Below, piece after piece: positions 13,501 to 27,478 of a stretch of 64,000 nucleotides of DNA. The stretch covers positions 434,001-498,000 of the forward strand of contig OX467085.1 in assembly GCA_950106755.1 (NCBI GenBank). The letters are read 5' to 3'. Below the pieces are notes generated by a model that made no database searches, was not told the origin of the DNA, and saw only the letters and a list, made by a program, of their open reading frames with translations. Position numbers and translations under genes: made by a program. Source of the DNA: Climacium dendroides. Its lineage: Eukaryota; Streptophyta; Bryopsida; Hypnales; Climaciaceae. Position 1 is the first letter of the stretch, and each line of letters begins with the position of its first letter.

Positions 13501-16500
13501 CGAAAACATAACACACAAGTTGAAAACCTTCAAAATAACTAGGATTCATAGAAAAATGAAGTTTAAGAGAACCCTATTGATTCCCCACAGTTCTTCAATT
13601 GAACTTGTTTTAAAAAAAAGACTCTAGAAATCATGTTGGATTTGATAGACACCAAACCAATAAATTATATCGATTTGACGTGGAAGCATGTCCGAAAACA
13701 TAACACACAAGTTGAAAACCTTCAAAATAATTAGGATTCATAGAAAAATGACGTTTAAGAGAACCCTGTTGATTCCCCACACTTCTTCAATTGAACTTGT
13801 TTTAAAAAAAAGACTCTAGAAATCATGTTGGATTTGATAGACACCAAACCAATAAATTATATCGATTTGACGTGGAAGCATGTCCGAAAACATAACACAC
13901 AAGTTGAAAACCTTCAAAATAATTAGGATTCATAGAAAAATGACGTTTAAGAGAACCCTGTTGATTCCCCACACTTCTTCAATTGAACTTGTTTTAAAAA
14001 AAAGACTCTAGAAATCATGTTGGATTTGATAGACACCAAACCAATAAATTATATCGATTTGACGTGGAACCATGTCCGAAAACATAACACACAAGTTGAA
14101 AACCTTCAAAATAACTAGGATTCATAGAAAAATGAAGTTTAAGAGAACCCTATTGCTTCCCGACACTTCTTCAATTGAACTTCTTTTAAAAAAAAGACTC
14201 TAGAAATCATGTTGGATTTGATAGACACCAAACCAATAAATTATATCGATTTGACGTGGAAGCATGTCCGAAAACATAACACACAAGTTGAAAACCTTCA
14301 AAATAACTAGGATTCATAGAAAAATGAAGTTTAAGAGAACCCTTTTGATTCCCCACAGTTCTTCAATTGAACTTGTTTCAAAAAAAAGACTCTAGAAATC
14401 ATGTTGGATTTGATAGACACCAAACCAATAAATTATATCGATTTGACGTGGAACCATGTCCGAAAACATAACACACAAGTTGAAAACCTTCAAAATAACT
14501 AGGATTCATAGAAAAATGAAGTTTAAGAGAACCCTGTTGATTCCCCACACTTCTTCAATTGAACTTGTTTTAAAAAAAAGACTCTAGAAATCATGTTGGA
14601 TTTGATAGACACCAAACCAATAAATTATATCGATTTGACGTGGAAGCATGTCCGAAAACATAACACACAAGTTGAAAACCTTCAAAATAACTAGGATTCA
14701 TAGAAAAATGAAGTTTAAGAGAACCCTATTGATTCCCCACACTTCTTCAATTGAACTTGTTTCAAAAAAAAGACTCTAGAAATCATGTTGGATTTGATAG
14801 ACACCAAACCAATAAATTATATCCATTTGACGTGGAACCATGTCCGAAAACATAACACACAAGTTGAAAACCTTCAAAATAACTAGGATTCATAGAAAAA
14901 TGAAGTTTAAGAGAACCCTGTTGATTCCCCACACTTCTTCAATTGAACTTGTTTTAAAAAAAAGACTCTAGAAATCATGTTGGATTTGATAGACACCAAA
15001 CCAATAAATTATATCGATTTGACGTGGAAGCATGTCCGAAAACATAACACACAAGTTGAAAACCTTCAAAATAATTAGGATTCATAGAAAAATGACGTTT
15101 AAGAGAACCCTGTTGATTCCCCACACTTCTTCAATTGAACTTGTTTTAAAAAAAAGACTCTAGAAATCATGTTGGATTTGATAGACACCAAACCAATAAA
15201 TTATATCGATTTGACGTGGAAGCATGTCCGAAAACATAACACACAAGTTGAAAACCTTCAAAATAATTAGGATTCATAGAAAAATGACGTTTAAGAGAAC
15301 CCTGTTGATTCCCCACACTTCTTCAATTGAACTTGTTTTAAAAAAAAGACTCTAGAAATCATGTTGGATTTGATAGACACCAAACCAATAAATTATATCG
15401 ATTTGACGTGGAACCATGTCCGAAAACATAACACACAAGTTGAAAACCTTCAAAATAACTAGGATTCATAGAAAAATGAAGTTTAAGAGAACCCTATTGC
15501 TTCCCGACACTTCTTCAATTGAACTTCTTTTAAAAAAAAGACTCTAGAAATCATGTTGGATTTGATAGACACCAAACCAATAAATTATATCGATTTGACG
15601 TGGAAGCATGTCCGAAAACATAACACACAAGTTGAAAACCTTCAAAATAACTAGGATTCATAGAAAAATGAAGTTTAAGAGAACCCTATTGATTCCCCAC
15701 ACTTCTTCAATTGAACTTGTTTCAAAAAAAAGACTCTAGAAATCATGTTGGATTTGATAGACACCAAACCAATAAATTATATCCATTTGACGTGGAACCA
15801 TGTCCGAAAACATAACACACAAGTTGAAAACCTTCAAAATAATTAGGATTCATAGAAAAATGACGTTTAAGAGAACCCTGTTGATTCCCCACACTTCTTC
15901 AATTGAACTTGTTTTAAAAAAAAGACTCTAGAAATCATGTTGGATTTGATAGACACCAAACCAATAAATTATATCGATTTGACGTGGAAGCATGTCCGAA
16001 AACATAACACACAAGTTGAAAACCTTCAAAATAATTAGGATTCATAGAAAAATGACGTTTAAGAGAACCCTGTTGATTCCCCACACTTCTTCAATTGAAC
16101 TTGTTTTAAAAAAAAGACTCTAGAAATCATGTTGGATTTGATAGACACCAAACCAATAAATTATATCGATTTGACGTGGAACCATGTCCGAAAACATAAC
16201 ACACAAGTTGAAAACCTTCAAAATAACTAGGATTCATAGAAAAATGAAGTTTAAGAGAACCCTATTGCTTCCCGACACTTCTTCAATTGAACTTCTTTTA
16301 AAAAAAAGACTCTAGAAATCATGTTGGATTTGATAGACACCAAACCAATAAATTATATCGATTTGACGTGGAAGCATGTCCGAAAACATAACACACAAGT
16401 TGAAAACCTTCAAAATAACTAGGATTCATAGAAAAATGAAGTTTAAGAGAACCCTTTTGATTCCCCACAGTTCTTCAATTGAACTTGTTTCAAAAAAAAG

Positions 16501-16912
16501 ACTCTAGAAATCATGTTGGATTTGATAGACACCAAACCAATAAATTATATCGATTTGACGTGGAACCATGTCCGAAAACATAACACACAAGTTGAAAACC
16601 TTCAAAATAACTAGGATTCATAGAAAAATGAAGTTTAAGAGAACCCTGTTGATTCCCCACACTTCTTCAATTGAACTTGTTTTAAAAAAAAGACTCTAGA
16701 AATCATGTTGGATTTGATAGACACCAAACCAATAAATTATATCGATTTGACGTGGAAGCATGTCCGAAAACATAACACACAAGTTGAAAACCTTCAAAAT
16801 AATTAGGATTCATAGAAAAATGACGTTTAAGAGAACCCTGTTGATTCCCCACACTTCTTCAATTGAACTTGTTTTAAAAAAAAGACTCTAGAAATCATGT
16901 TGGATTTGATAG
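10577..16912 (+). repeat. Variable-length HOR zone with strictly 192-bp monomers
   Basis: All 33 monomers here are 192 bp. Four haplotypes alternate. P has 'ggaaccatg' (site 38 C), 'ttcccgacac' and 'cttctttt'. Q has 'gtttcaaaa', usually with 'acagttc'; Q' is similar but has 'gttttaaaa'. R has 'ggaaccatg' with 'tgaagttt' and 'ccctgttg'. S has 'tgacgttt' and 'ccctgttg'. After an opening P-Q pair at 10577, blocks begin with P at 10961 (P Q R S S), 11921 (P Q P Q' S), 12881 (P Q R Q' S S), 14033 (P Q R Q R S S), 15377 (P Q R S) and 16145 (P Q R S). Block lengths are therefore 960, 960, 1152, 1344, 768 and 768 bp. The monomers at 11345, 14801 and 15761 also share 'atccat' in place of ATCGAT. Confidence 0.9.
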
Positions 16913-19409
16913 ACACCAAACCAATAAATTATATCGATTTGACGTGGAAGCATGTCCGAAAACATAACACACAAGTTGAAAACCTTCAAAATAACTAGGA
17001 TTCATAGAAAAATGAAGTTTAAGAGAACCCTATTGATTCCCCACAGTTCTTCAATTGAACTTGTTTTAAAATAAAAGACTCTAGAAATCATGTTGGATTT
17101 GATAGACACCAAACCAATAAATTATATCGATTTGACGTGGAAGCATGTCCGAAAACATAACACACAAGTTGAAAACCTTCAAAATAATTAGGATTCATAG
17201 AAAAATGACGTTTAAGAGAACCCTGTTGATTCCCCACACTTCTTCAATTGAACTTGTTTTAAAAAAAAGACTCTAGAAATCATGTTGGATTTGATAGACA
17301 CCAAACCAATAAATTATATCGATTTGACGTGGAAGCATGTCCGAAAACATAACACACAAGTTGAAAACCTTCAAAATAACTAGGATTCATAGAAAAATGA
17401 AGTTTAAGAGAACCCTATTGCTTCCCGACACTTCTTCAATTGAACTTCTTTTAAAAAAAAGACTCTAGAAATCATGTTGGATTTGATAGACACCAAACCA
17501 ATAAATTATATCGATTTGACGTGGAAGCATGTCCGAAAACATAACACACAAGTTGAAAACCTTCAAAATAACTAGGATTCATAGAAAAATGAAGTTTAAG
17601 AGAACCCTTTTGATTCCCCACAGTTCTTCAATTGAACTTGTTTCAAAAAAAAGACTCTAGAAATCATGTTGGATTTGATAGACACCAAACCAATAAATTA
17701 TATCGATTTGACGTGGAACCATGTCCGAAAACATAACACACAAGTTGAAAACCTTCAAAATAACTAGGATTCATAGAAAAATGAAGTTTAAGAGAACCCT
17801 GTTGATTCCCCACACTTCTTCAATTGAACTTGTTTTAAAAAAAAGACTCTAGAAATCATGTTGGATTTGATAGACACCAAACCAATAAATTATATCGATT
17901 TGACGTGGAAGCATGTCCGAAAACATAACACACAAGTTGAAAACCTTCAAAATAATTAGGATTCATAGAAAAATGACGTTTAAGAGAACCCTGTTGATTC
18001 CCCACACTTCTTCAATTGAACTTGTTTTAAAAAAAAGACTCTAGAAATCATGTTGGATTTGATAGACACCAAACCAATAAATTATATCGATTTGACGTGG
18101 AAGCATGTCCGAAAACATAACACACAAGTTGAAAACCTTCAAAATAACTAGGATTCATAGAAAAATGAAGTTTAAGAGAACCCTGTTGATTCCCCACACT
18201 TCTTCAATTGAACTTGTTTTAAAAAAAAGACTCTAGAAATCATGTTGGATTTGATAGACACCAAACCAATAAATTATATCGATTTGACGTGGAAGCATGT
18301 CCGAAAACATAACACACAAGTTGAAAACCTTCAAAATAATTAGGATTCATAGAAAAATGACGTTTAAGAGAACCCTGTTGATTCCCCACACTTCTTCAAT
18401 TGAACTTGTTTTAAAAAAAAGACTCTAGAAATCATGTTGGATTTGATAGACACCAAACCAATAAATTATATCGATTTGACGTGGAAGCATGTCCGAAAAC
18501 ATAACACACAAGTTGAAAACCTTCAAAATAACTAGGATTCATAGAGAAATGACGTTTAAGAGAACCCTGTTGATTCCCCACACTTCTTCAATTGAACTTG
18601 TTTTAAAAAAAAGACTCTAGAAATCATGTTGGATTTGATAGACACCAAACCAATAAATTATATCGATTTGACGTGGAAGCATGTCCGAAAACATAACACA
18701 CAAGTTGAAAACCTTCAAAATAATTAGGATTCATAGAGAATTGAAGTTTAAAAGAACCCTGTTGATTCCCCACACTTCTTCAATTGATCTTGCTTTCAAA
18801 AAAAGACTCTAGAAATCATGTTGGATTTGATAGACACCAAACCAATAAATTATATCGATTTGACGTGGAAGCATGTCCGAAAACATAACACACAAGTTGA
18901 AAACCTTCAAAATAACTAGGATTCATAGAAAAATGAAGTTTAAGAGAACCCTATTGCTTCCCGACACTTCTTCAATTGAACTTCTTTTAAAAAAAAGACT
19001 CTAGAAATCATGTTGGATTTGATAGACACCAAACCAATAAATTATATCGATTTGACGTGGAAGCATGTCCGAAAACATAACACACAAGTTGAAAACCTTC
19101 AAAATAACTAGGATTCATAGAAAAATGAAGTTTAAGAGAACCCTTTTGATTCCCCACAGTTCTTCAATTGAACTTGTTTCAAAAAAAAGACTCTAGAAAT
19201 CATGTTGGATTTGATAGACACCAAACCAATAAATTATATCGATTTGACGTGGAACCATGTCCGAAAACATAACACACAAGTTGAAAACCTTCAAAATAAC
19301 TAGGATTCATAGAAAAATGAAGTTTAAGAGAACCCTGTTGATTCCCCACACTTCTTCAATTGAACTTGTTTTAAAAAAAAGACTCTAGAAATCATGTTGG
19401 ATTTGATAG
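16913..19409 (+). repeat. Transition zone with P-Q-R runs
   Basis: The first 193-bp monomer after more than 6 kb appears at 16913, with 'acagttc' and 'ttttaaaataaaag'. P-Q-R runs follow at 17298-17873 and 18834-19409, but both P copies here have the common 'ggaagcatg' and lack the 'ggaaccatg' seen in P monomers upstream. The monomer at 18642 carries 'gagaattgaag', 'tttaaaagaac' and 'gatcttgctttc', a foreign-looking haplotype for this neighbourhood that matches the one near 9425. Confidence 0.8.
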
Positions 19410-22400
19410 ACACCAAACCAATAAATTATATCGATTTGACGTGGAAGCATGTCCGAAAACATAACACACAAGTTGAAAACCTTCAAAATAATTAGGATTC
19501 ATAGAAAAATGACGTTTAAGAGAACCCTGTTGATTCCCCACACTTCTTCAATTGAACTTGTTTTAAAAAAAAGACTCTAGAAATCATGTTGGATTTGATA
19601 GACACCAAACCAATAAATTATATCGATTTGACGTGGAAGCATGTCCGAAAACATAACACACAAGTTGAAAACCTTCAAAATAACTAGGATTCATAGAAAA
19701 ATGAAGTTTAAGAGAACCCTATTGATTCCCCACAGTTCTTCAATTGAACTTGTTTGAAAATAAAAGACTCTAGAAATCATGTTGGATTTGATAGACACCA
19801 AACCAATAAATTATATCGATTTGACGTGGAAGCATGTCCGAAAACATAACACACAAGTTGAAAACCTTCAAAATAATTAGGATTCATAGAAAAATGACGT
19901 TTAAGAGAACCCTGTTGATTCCCCACACTTCTTCAATTGAACTTGTTTTAAAAAAAAGACTCTAGAAATCATGTTGGATTTGATAGACACCAAACCAATA
20001 AATTATATCGATTTGACGTGGAAGCATGTCCGAAAAGATAACACACAAGTTGAAAACCTTCAAAATAACTAGGATTCATAGAAAAATGAAGTTTAAGAGA
20101 ACCCTATTGCTTCCCGACACTTCTTCAATTGAACTTCTTTTAAAAAAAAGACTCTAGAAATCATGTTGGATTTGATAGACACCAAACCAATAAATTATAT
20201 CGATTTGACGTGGAAGCATGTCCGAAAACATAACACACAAGTTGAAAACCTTCAAAATAACTAGGATTCATAGAAAAATGAAGTTTAAGAGAACCCTATT
20301 GCTTCCCGACACTTCTTCAATTGAACTTCTTTTAAAAAAAAGACTCTAGAAATCATGTTGGATTTGATAGACACCAAACCAATAAATTATATCGATTTGA
20401 CGTGGAAGCATGTCCGAAAACATAACACACAAGTTGAAAACCTTCAAAATAACTAGGATTCATAGAAAAATGAAGTTTAAGAGAACCCTATTGATTCCCC
20501 ACAGTTCTTCAATTGAACTTGTTTCAAAAAAAAGACTCTAGAAATCATGTTGGATTTGATAGACACCAAACCAATAAATTATATCGATTTGACGTGGAAC
20601 CATGTCCGAAAACATAACACACAAGTTGAAAACCTTCAAAATAACTAGGATTCATAGAAAAATGAAGTTTAAGAGAACCCTGTTGATTCCCCACACTTCT
20701 TCAATTGAACTTGTTTTAAAAAAAAGACTCTAGAAATCATGTTGGATTTGATAGACACCAAACCAATAAATTATATCGATTTGACGTGGAAGCATGTCCG
20801 AAAACATAACACACAAGTTGAAAACCTTCAAAATAATTAGGATTCATAGAAAAATGACGTTTAAGAGAACCCTGTTGATTCCCCACACTTCTTCAATTGA
20901 ACTTCTTTTAAAAAAAAGACTCTAGAAATCATGTTGGATTTGATAGACACCAAACCAATAAATTATATCGATTTGACGTGGAAGCATGTCCGAAAACATA
21001 ACACACAAGTTGAAAACCTTCAAAATAACTAGGATTCATAGAAAAATGAAGTTTAAGAGAACCCTATTGATTCCCCACAGTTCTTCAATTGAACTTGTTT
21101 GAAAATAAAAGACTCTAGAAATCATGTTGGATTTGATAGACACCAAACCAATAAATTATATCGATTTGACGTGGAAGCATGTCCGAAAACATAACACACA
21201 AGTTGAAAACCTTCAAAATAATTAGGATTCATAGAGAAATGACGTTTAAGAGAACCCTGTTGATTCCCCACACTTCTTCAATTGAACTTGCTTTCAAAAA
21301 AAGACTCTAGAAATCATGTTGGATTTGATAGACACCAAACCAATAAATTATATCGATTTGACGTGGAAGCATGTCCGAAAAGATAACACACAAGTTGAAA
21401 ACCTTCAAAATAACTAGGATTCATAGAAAAATGAAGTTTAAGAGAACCCTATTGCTTCCCGACACTTCTTCAATTGAACTTCTTTTAAAAAAAAGACTCT
21501 AGAAATCATGTTGGATTTGATAGACACCAAACCAATAAATTATATCGATTTGACGTGGAAGCATGTCCGAAAACATAACACACAAGTTGAAAACCTTCAA
21601 AATAACTAGGATTCATAGAAAAATGAAGTTTAAGAGAACCCTATTGATTCCCCACAGTTCTTCAATTGAACTTGTTTCAAAAAAAAGACTCTAGAAATCA
21701 TGTTGGATTTGATAGACACCAAACCAATAAATTATATCGATTTGACGTGGAAGCATGTCCGAAAACATAACACACAAGTTGAAAACCTTCAAAATAACTA
21801 GGATTCATAGAAAAATGAAGTTTAAGAGAACCCTGTTGATTCCCCACACTTCTTCAATTGAACTTGTTTTAAAAAAAAGACTCTAGAAATCATGTTGGAT
21901 TTGATAGACACCAAACCAATAAATTATATCGATTTGACGTGGAAGCATGTCCGAAAACATAACACACAAGTTGAAAACCTTCAAAATAATTAGGATTCAT
22001 AGAAAAATGACGTTTAAGAGAACCCTGTTGATTCCCCACACTTCTTCAATTGAACTTGTTTTAAAAAAAAGACTCTAGAAATCATGTTGGATTTGATAGA
22101 CACCAAACCAATAAATTATATCGATTTGACGTGGAAGCATGTCCGAAAACATAACACACAAGTTGAAAACCTTCAAAATAATTAGGATTCATAGAGAAAT
22201 GAAGTTTAAGAGAACGCTGTTGATTCCCCACACTTCTTCAATTGATCTTGTTTTCAAAAAAAGACTCTAGAAATCATGTTGGATTTGATAGACACCAAAC
22301 CAATAAATTATATCGATTTGACGTGGAAGCATGTCCGAAAACATAACACACAAGTTGAAAACCTTCAAAATAATTAGGATTCATAGAAAAATGACGTTTA

Positions 22401-25400
22401 AGAGAACCCTGTTGATTCCCCACACTTCTTCAATTGAACTTGTTTTAAAAAAAAGACTCTAGAAATCATGTTGGATTTGATAGACACCAAACCAATAAAT
22501 TATATCGATTTGACGTGGAAGCATGTCCGAAAACATAACACACAAGTTGAAAACCTTCAAAATAACTAGGATTCATAGAAAAATGAAGTTTAAGAGAACC
22601 CTATTGATTCCCCACAGTTCTTCAATTGAACTTGTTTGAAAATAAAAGACTCTAGAAATCATGTTGGATTTGATAGACACCAAACCAATAAATTATATCG
22701 ATTTGACGTGGAAGCATGTCCGAAAACATAACACACAAGTTGAAAACCTTCAAAATAATTAGGATTCATAGAAAAATGACGTTTAAGAGAACCCTGTTGA
22801 TTCCCCACACTTCTTCAATTGAACTTGTTTTAAAAAAAAGACTCTAGAAATCATGTTGGATTTGATAGACACCAAACCAATAAATTATATCGATTTGACG
22901 TGGAAGCATGTCCGAAAAGATAACACACAAGTTGAAAACCTTCAAAATAACTAGGATTCATAGAAAAATGAAGTTTAAGAGAACCCTATTGCTTCCCGAC
23001 ACTTCTTCAATTGAACTTCTTTTAAAAAAAAGACTCTAGAAATCATGTTGGATTTGATAGACACCAAACCAATAAATTATATCGATTTGACGTGGAAGCA
23101 TGTCCGAAAACATAACACACAAGTTGAAAACCTTCAAAATAACTAGGATTCATAGAAAAATGAAGTTTAAGAGAACCCTATTGCTTCCCGACACTTCTTC
23201 AATTGAACTTCTTTTAAAAAAAAGACTCTAGAAATCATGTTGGATTTGATAGACACCAAACCAATAAATTATATCGATTTGACGTGGAAGCATGTCCGAA
23301 AACATAACACACAAGTTGAAAACCTTCAAAATAACTAGGATTCATAGAAAAATGAAGTTTAAGAGAACCCTATTGATTCCCCACAGTTCTTCAATTGAAC
23401 TTGTTTCAAAAAAAAGACTCTAGAAATCATGTTGGATTTGATAGACACCAAACCAATAAATTATATCGATTTGACGTGGAACCATGTCCGAAAACATAAC
23501 ACACAAGTTGAAAACCTTCAAAATAACTAGGATTCATAGAAAAATGAAGTTTAAGAGAACCCTGTTGATTCCCCACACTTCTTCAATTGAACTTGTTTTA
23601 AAAAAAAGACTCTAGAAATCATGTTGGATTTGATAGACACCAAACCAATAAATTATATCGATTTGACGTGGAAGCATGTCCGAAAACATAACACACAAGT
23701 TGAAAACCTTCAAAATAATTAGGATTCATAGAAAAATGACGTTTAAGAGAACCCTGTTGATTCCCCACACTTCTTCAATTGAACTTCTTTTAAAAAAAAG
23801 ACTCTAGAAATCATGTTGGATTTGATAGACACCAAACCAATAAATTATATCGATTTGACGTGGAAGCATGTCCGAAAACATAACACACAAGTTGAAAACC
23901 TTCAAAATAACTAGGATTCATAGAAAAATGAAGTTTAAGAGAACCCTATTGATTCCCCACAGTTCTTCAATTGAACTTGTTTGAAAATAAAAGACTCTAG
24001 AAATCATGTTGGATTTGATAGACACCAAACCAATAAATTATATCGATTTGACGTGGAAGCATGTCCGAAAACATAACACACAAGTTGAAAACCTTCAAAA
24101 TAATTAGGATTCATAGAGAAATGACGTTTAAGAGAACCCTGTTGATTCCCCACACTTCTTCAATTGAACTTGCTTTCAAAAAAAGACTCTAGAAATCATG
24201 TTGGATTTGATAGACACCAAACCAATAAATTATATCGATTTGACGTGGAAGCATGTCCGAAAAGATAACACACAAGTTGAAAACCTTCAAAATAACTAGG
24301 ATTCATAGAAAAATGAAGTTTAAGAGAACCCTATTGCTTCCCGACACTTCTTCAATTGAACTTCTTTTAAAAAAAAGACTCTAGAAATCATGTTGGATTT
24401 GATAGACACCAAACCAATAAATTATATCGATTTGACGTGGAAGCATGTCCGAAAACATAACACACAAGTTGAAAACCTTCAAAATAACTAGGATTCATAG
24501 AAAAATGAAGTTTAAGAGAACCCTATTGATTCCCCACAGTTCTTCAATTGAACTTGTTTCAAAAAAAAGACTCTAGAAATCATGTTGGATTTGATAGACA
24601 CCAAACCAATAAATTATATCGATTTGACGTGGAAGCATGTCCGAAAACATAACACACAAGTTGAAAACCTTCAAAATAACTAGGATTCATAGAAAAATGA
24701 AGTTTAAGAGAACCCTGTTGATTCCCCACACTTCTTCAATTGAACTTGTTTTAAAAAAAAGACTCTAGAAATCATGTTGGATTTGATAGACACCAAACCA
24801 ATAAATTATATCGATTTGACGTGGAAGCATGTCCGAAAACATAACACACAAGTTGAAAACCTTCAAAATAATTAGGATTCATAGAAAAATGACGTTTAAG
24901 AGAACCCTGTTGATTCCCCACACTTCTTCAATTGAACTTGTTTTAAAAAAAAGACTCTAGAAATCATGTTGGATTTGATAGACACCAAACCAATAAATTA
25001 TATCGATTTGACGTGGAAGCATGTCCGAAAACATAACACACAAGTTGAAAACCTTCAAAATAATTAGGATTCATAGAGAAATGAAGTTTAAGAGAACCCT
25101 GTTGATTCCCCACACTTCTTCAATTGATCTTGTTTTCAAAAAAAGACTCTAGAAATCATGTTGGATTTGATAGACACCAAACCAATAAATTATATCGATT
25201 TGACGTGGAAGCATGTCCGAAAACATAACACACAAGTTGAAAACCTTCAAAATAATTAGGATTCATAGAAAAATGACGTTTAAGAGAACCCTGTTGATTC
25301 CCCACACTTCTTCAATTGAACTTGTTTTAAAAAAAAGACTCTAGAAATCATGTTGGATTTGATAGACACCAAACCAATAAATTATATCGATTTGACGTGG

Positions 25401-25558
25401 AAGCATGTCCGAAAACATAACACACAAGTTGAAAACCTTCAAAATAACTAGGATTCATAGAAAAATGAAGTTTAAGAGAACCCTATTGATTCCCCACAGT
25501 TCTTCAATTGAACTTGTTTGAAAATAAAAGACTCTAGAAATCATGTTGGATTTGATAG
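19410..25558 (+). repeat. 15-monomer HOR of 2882 bp, about 2.1 copies
   Basis: Copy 1 runs from 19410 to 22291 and copy 2 from 22292 to 25173. Two more matching monomers (25174-25558) start a third copy. The marker 'aaaagata' (site 51 G) sits at 20037 and 21382 in copy 1 and at 22919 and 24264 in copy 2; both pairs are 2882 bp apart. The order of 'gtttgaaaat', 'ttcccgacac', 'ggaaccatg', 'gagaaatgacg' and 'gatcttgttttc' monomers is preserved throughout. The one difference I noted is 'gagaacgctg' near 22215 against 'gagaaccctg' near 25097. The third copy breaks at 25559, where the monomer has 'ggaaccatg' and 'gagaaatgacg' instead. Confidence 0.93.
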
Positions 25559-27478
25559 ACACCAAACCAATAAATTATATCGATTTGACGTGGAACCATG
25601 TCCGAAAACATAACACACAAGTTGAAAACCTTCAAAATAATTAGGATTCATAGAGAAATGACGTTTAAGAGAACCCTGTTGATTCCCCACACTTCTTCAA
25701 TTGAACTTGTTTTAAAAAAAAGACTCTAGAAATCATGTTGGATTTGATAGACACCAAACCAATAAATTATATCGATTTGACGTGGAAGCATGTCCGAAAA
25801 CATAACACACAAGTTTAAAACCTTCAAAATAATTAGGATTCATAGAGAAATGAAGTTTAAAAGAACCCTGTTGATTCCCCACACTTCTTCAATTGATCTT
25901 GCTTTAAAAAAAAGACTCTAGAAATCATGTTGGATTTGATAGACACCAAACCAATAAATTATATCGATTTGACGTGGAAGCATGTCCGAAAACATAACAC
26001 ACAAGTTGAAAACCTTCAAAATAATTAGGATTCATAGAAAAATGACGTTTAAGAGAACCCTGTTGATTCCCCACACTTCTTCAATTGAACTTGTTTTAAA
26101 AAAAAGACTCTAGAAATCATGTTGGATTTGATAGACACCAAACCAATAAATTATATCGATTTGACGTGGAAGCATGTCCGAAAACATAACACACAAGTTA
26201 AAAACCTTCAAAATAACTAGGATTCATAGAAAAATGAAGTTTAAGAGAACCCTATTGCTTCCCCACACTTCTTCAATTGAACTTGTTTTAAAAAAAAGAC
26301 TCTAGAAATCATGTTGGATTTGATAGACACCAAACCAATAAATTATATCGATTTGACGTGGAAGCATGTCCGAAAACATAACACACAAGTTGAAAACCTT
26401 CAAAATAACTAGGATTCATAGAAAAATGAAGTTTAAGAGAACCCTGTTGATTCCCCACACTTCTTCAATTGAACTTGTTTTAAAAAAAAGACTCTAGAAA
26501 TCATGTTGGATTTGATAGACACCAAACCAATAAATTATATCGATTTGACGTGGAAGCATGTCCGAAAACATAACACACAAGTTGAAAACCTTCAAAATAA
26601 TTAGGATTCATAGAAAAATGACGTTTAAGAGAACCCTGTTGATTCCCCACACTTCTTCAATTGAACTTGCTTTAAAAAAAAGACTCTAGAAATCATGTTG
26701 GATTTGATAGACACCAAACCAATAAATTATATCGATTTGACGTGGAAGCATGTCCGAAAACATAACACACAAGTTGAAAACCTTCAAAATAATTAGGATT
26801 CATAGAGAAATGAAGTTTAAGAGAACCCTGTTGATTCCCCACACTTCTTCAATTGATCTTGTTTTCAAAAAAAGACTCTAGAAATCATGTTGGATTTGAT
26901 AGACACCAAACCAATAAATTATATCGATTTGACGTGGAAGCATGTCCGAAAACATAACACACAAGTTGAAAACCTTCAAAATAATTAGGATTCATAGAAA
27001 AATGACGTTTAAGAGAACCCTGTTGATTCCCCACACTTCTTCAATTGAACTTGTTTTAAAAAAAAGACTCTAGAAATCATGTTGGATTTGATAGACACCA
27101 AACCAATAAATTATATCGATTTGACGTGGAAGCATGTCCGAAAACATAACACACAAGTTTAAAACCTTCAAAATAATTAGGATTCATAGAGAAATGAAGT
27201 TTAAAAGAACCCTGTTGATTCCCCACACTTCTTCAATTGATCTTGCTTTAAAAAAAAGACTCTAGAAATCATGTTGGATTTGATAGACACCAAACCAATA
27301 AATTATATCGATTTGACGTGGAAGCATGTCCGAAAACATAACACACAAGTTGAAAACCTTCAAAATAATTAGGATTCATAGAGAAATGACGTTTAAGAGA
27401 ACCCTGTTGATTCCCCACACTTCTTCAATTGAACTTGTTTTAAAAAAAAGACTCTAGAAATCATGTTGGATTTGATAG
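25174..27478 (+). repeat. 12-monomer segment, copy 1 of a 24-monomer spacing
   Basis: This 2305-bp stretch matches 29784-32088 at an offset of 4610 bp (24 x 192 + 2). Shared rare markers include the 'gtttgaaaat' monomer followed by a 'ggaaccatg' monomer, 'aagtttaaaacc' (site 66 T) at 25813 and 27157, and 'gatcttgttttc'. Differences noted in this copy are 'aagttaaaaacc' near 26197, 'cttgtttta' where the partner has 'cttctttta' near 26283, and 'cttgcttta' near 26668. The monomers on either side of the two copies do not match, so the ends are fairly sharp. Confidence 0.88.
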
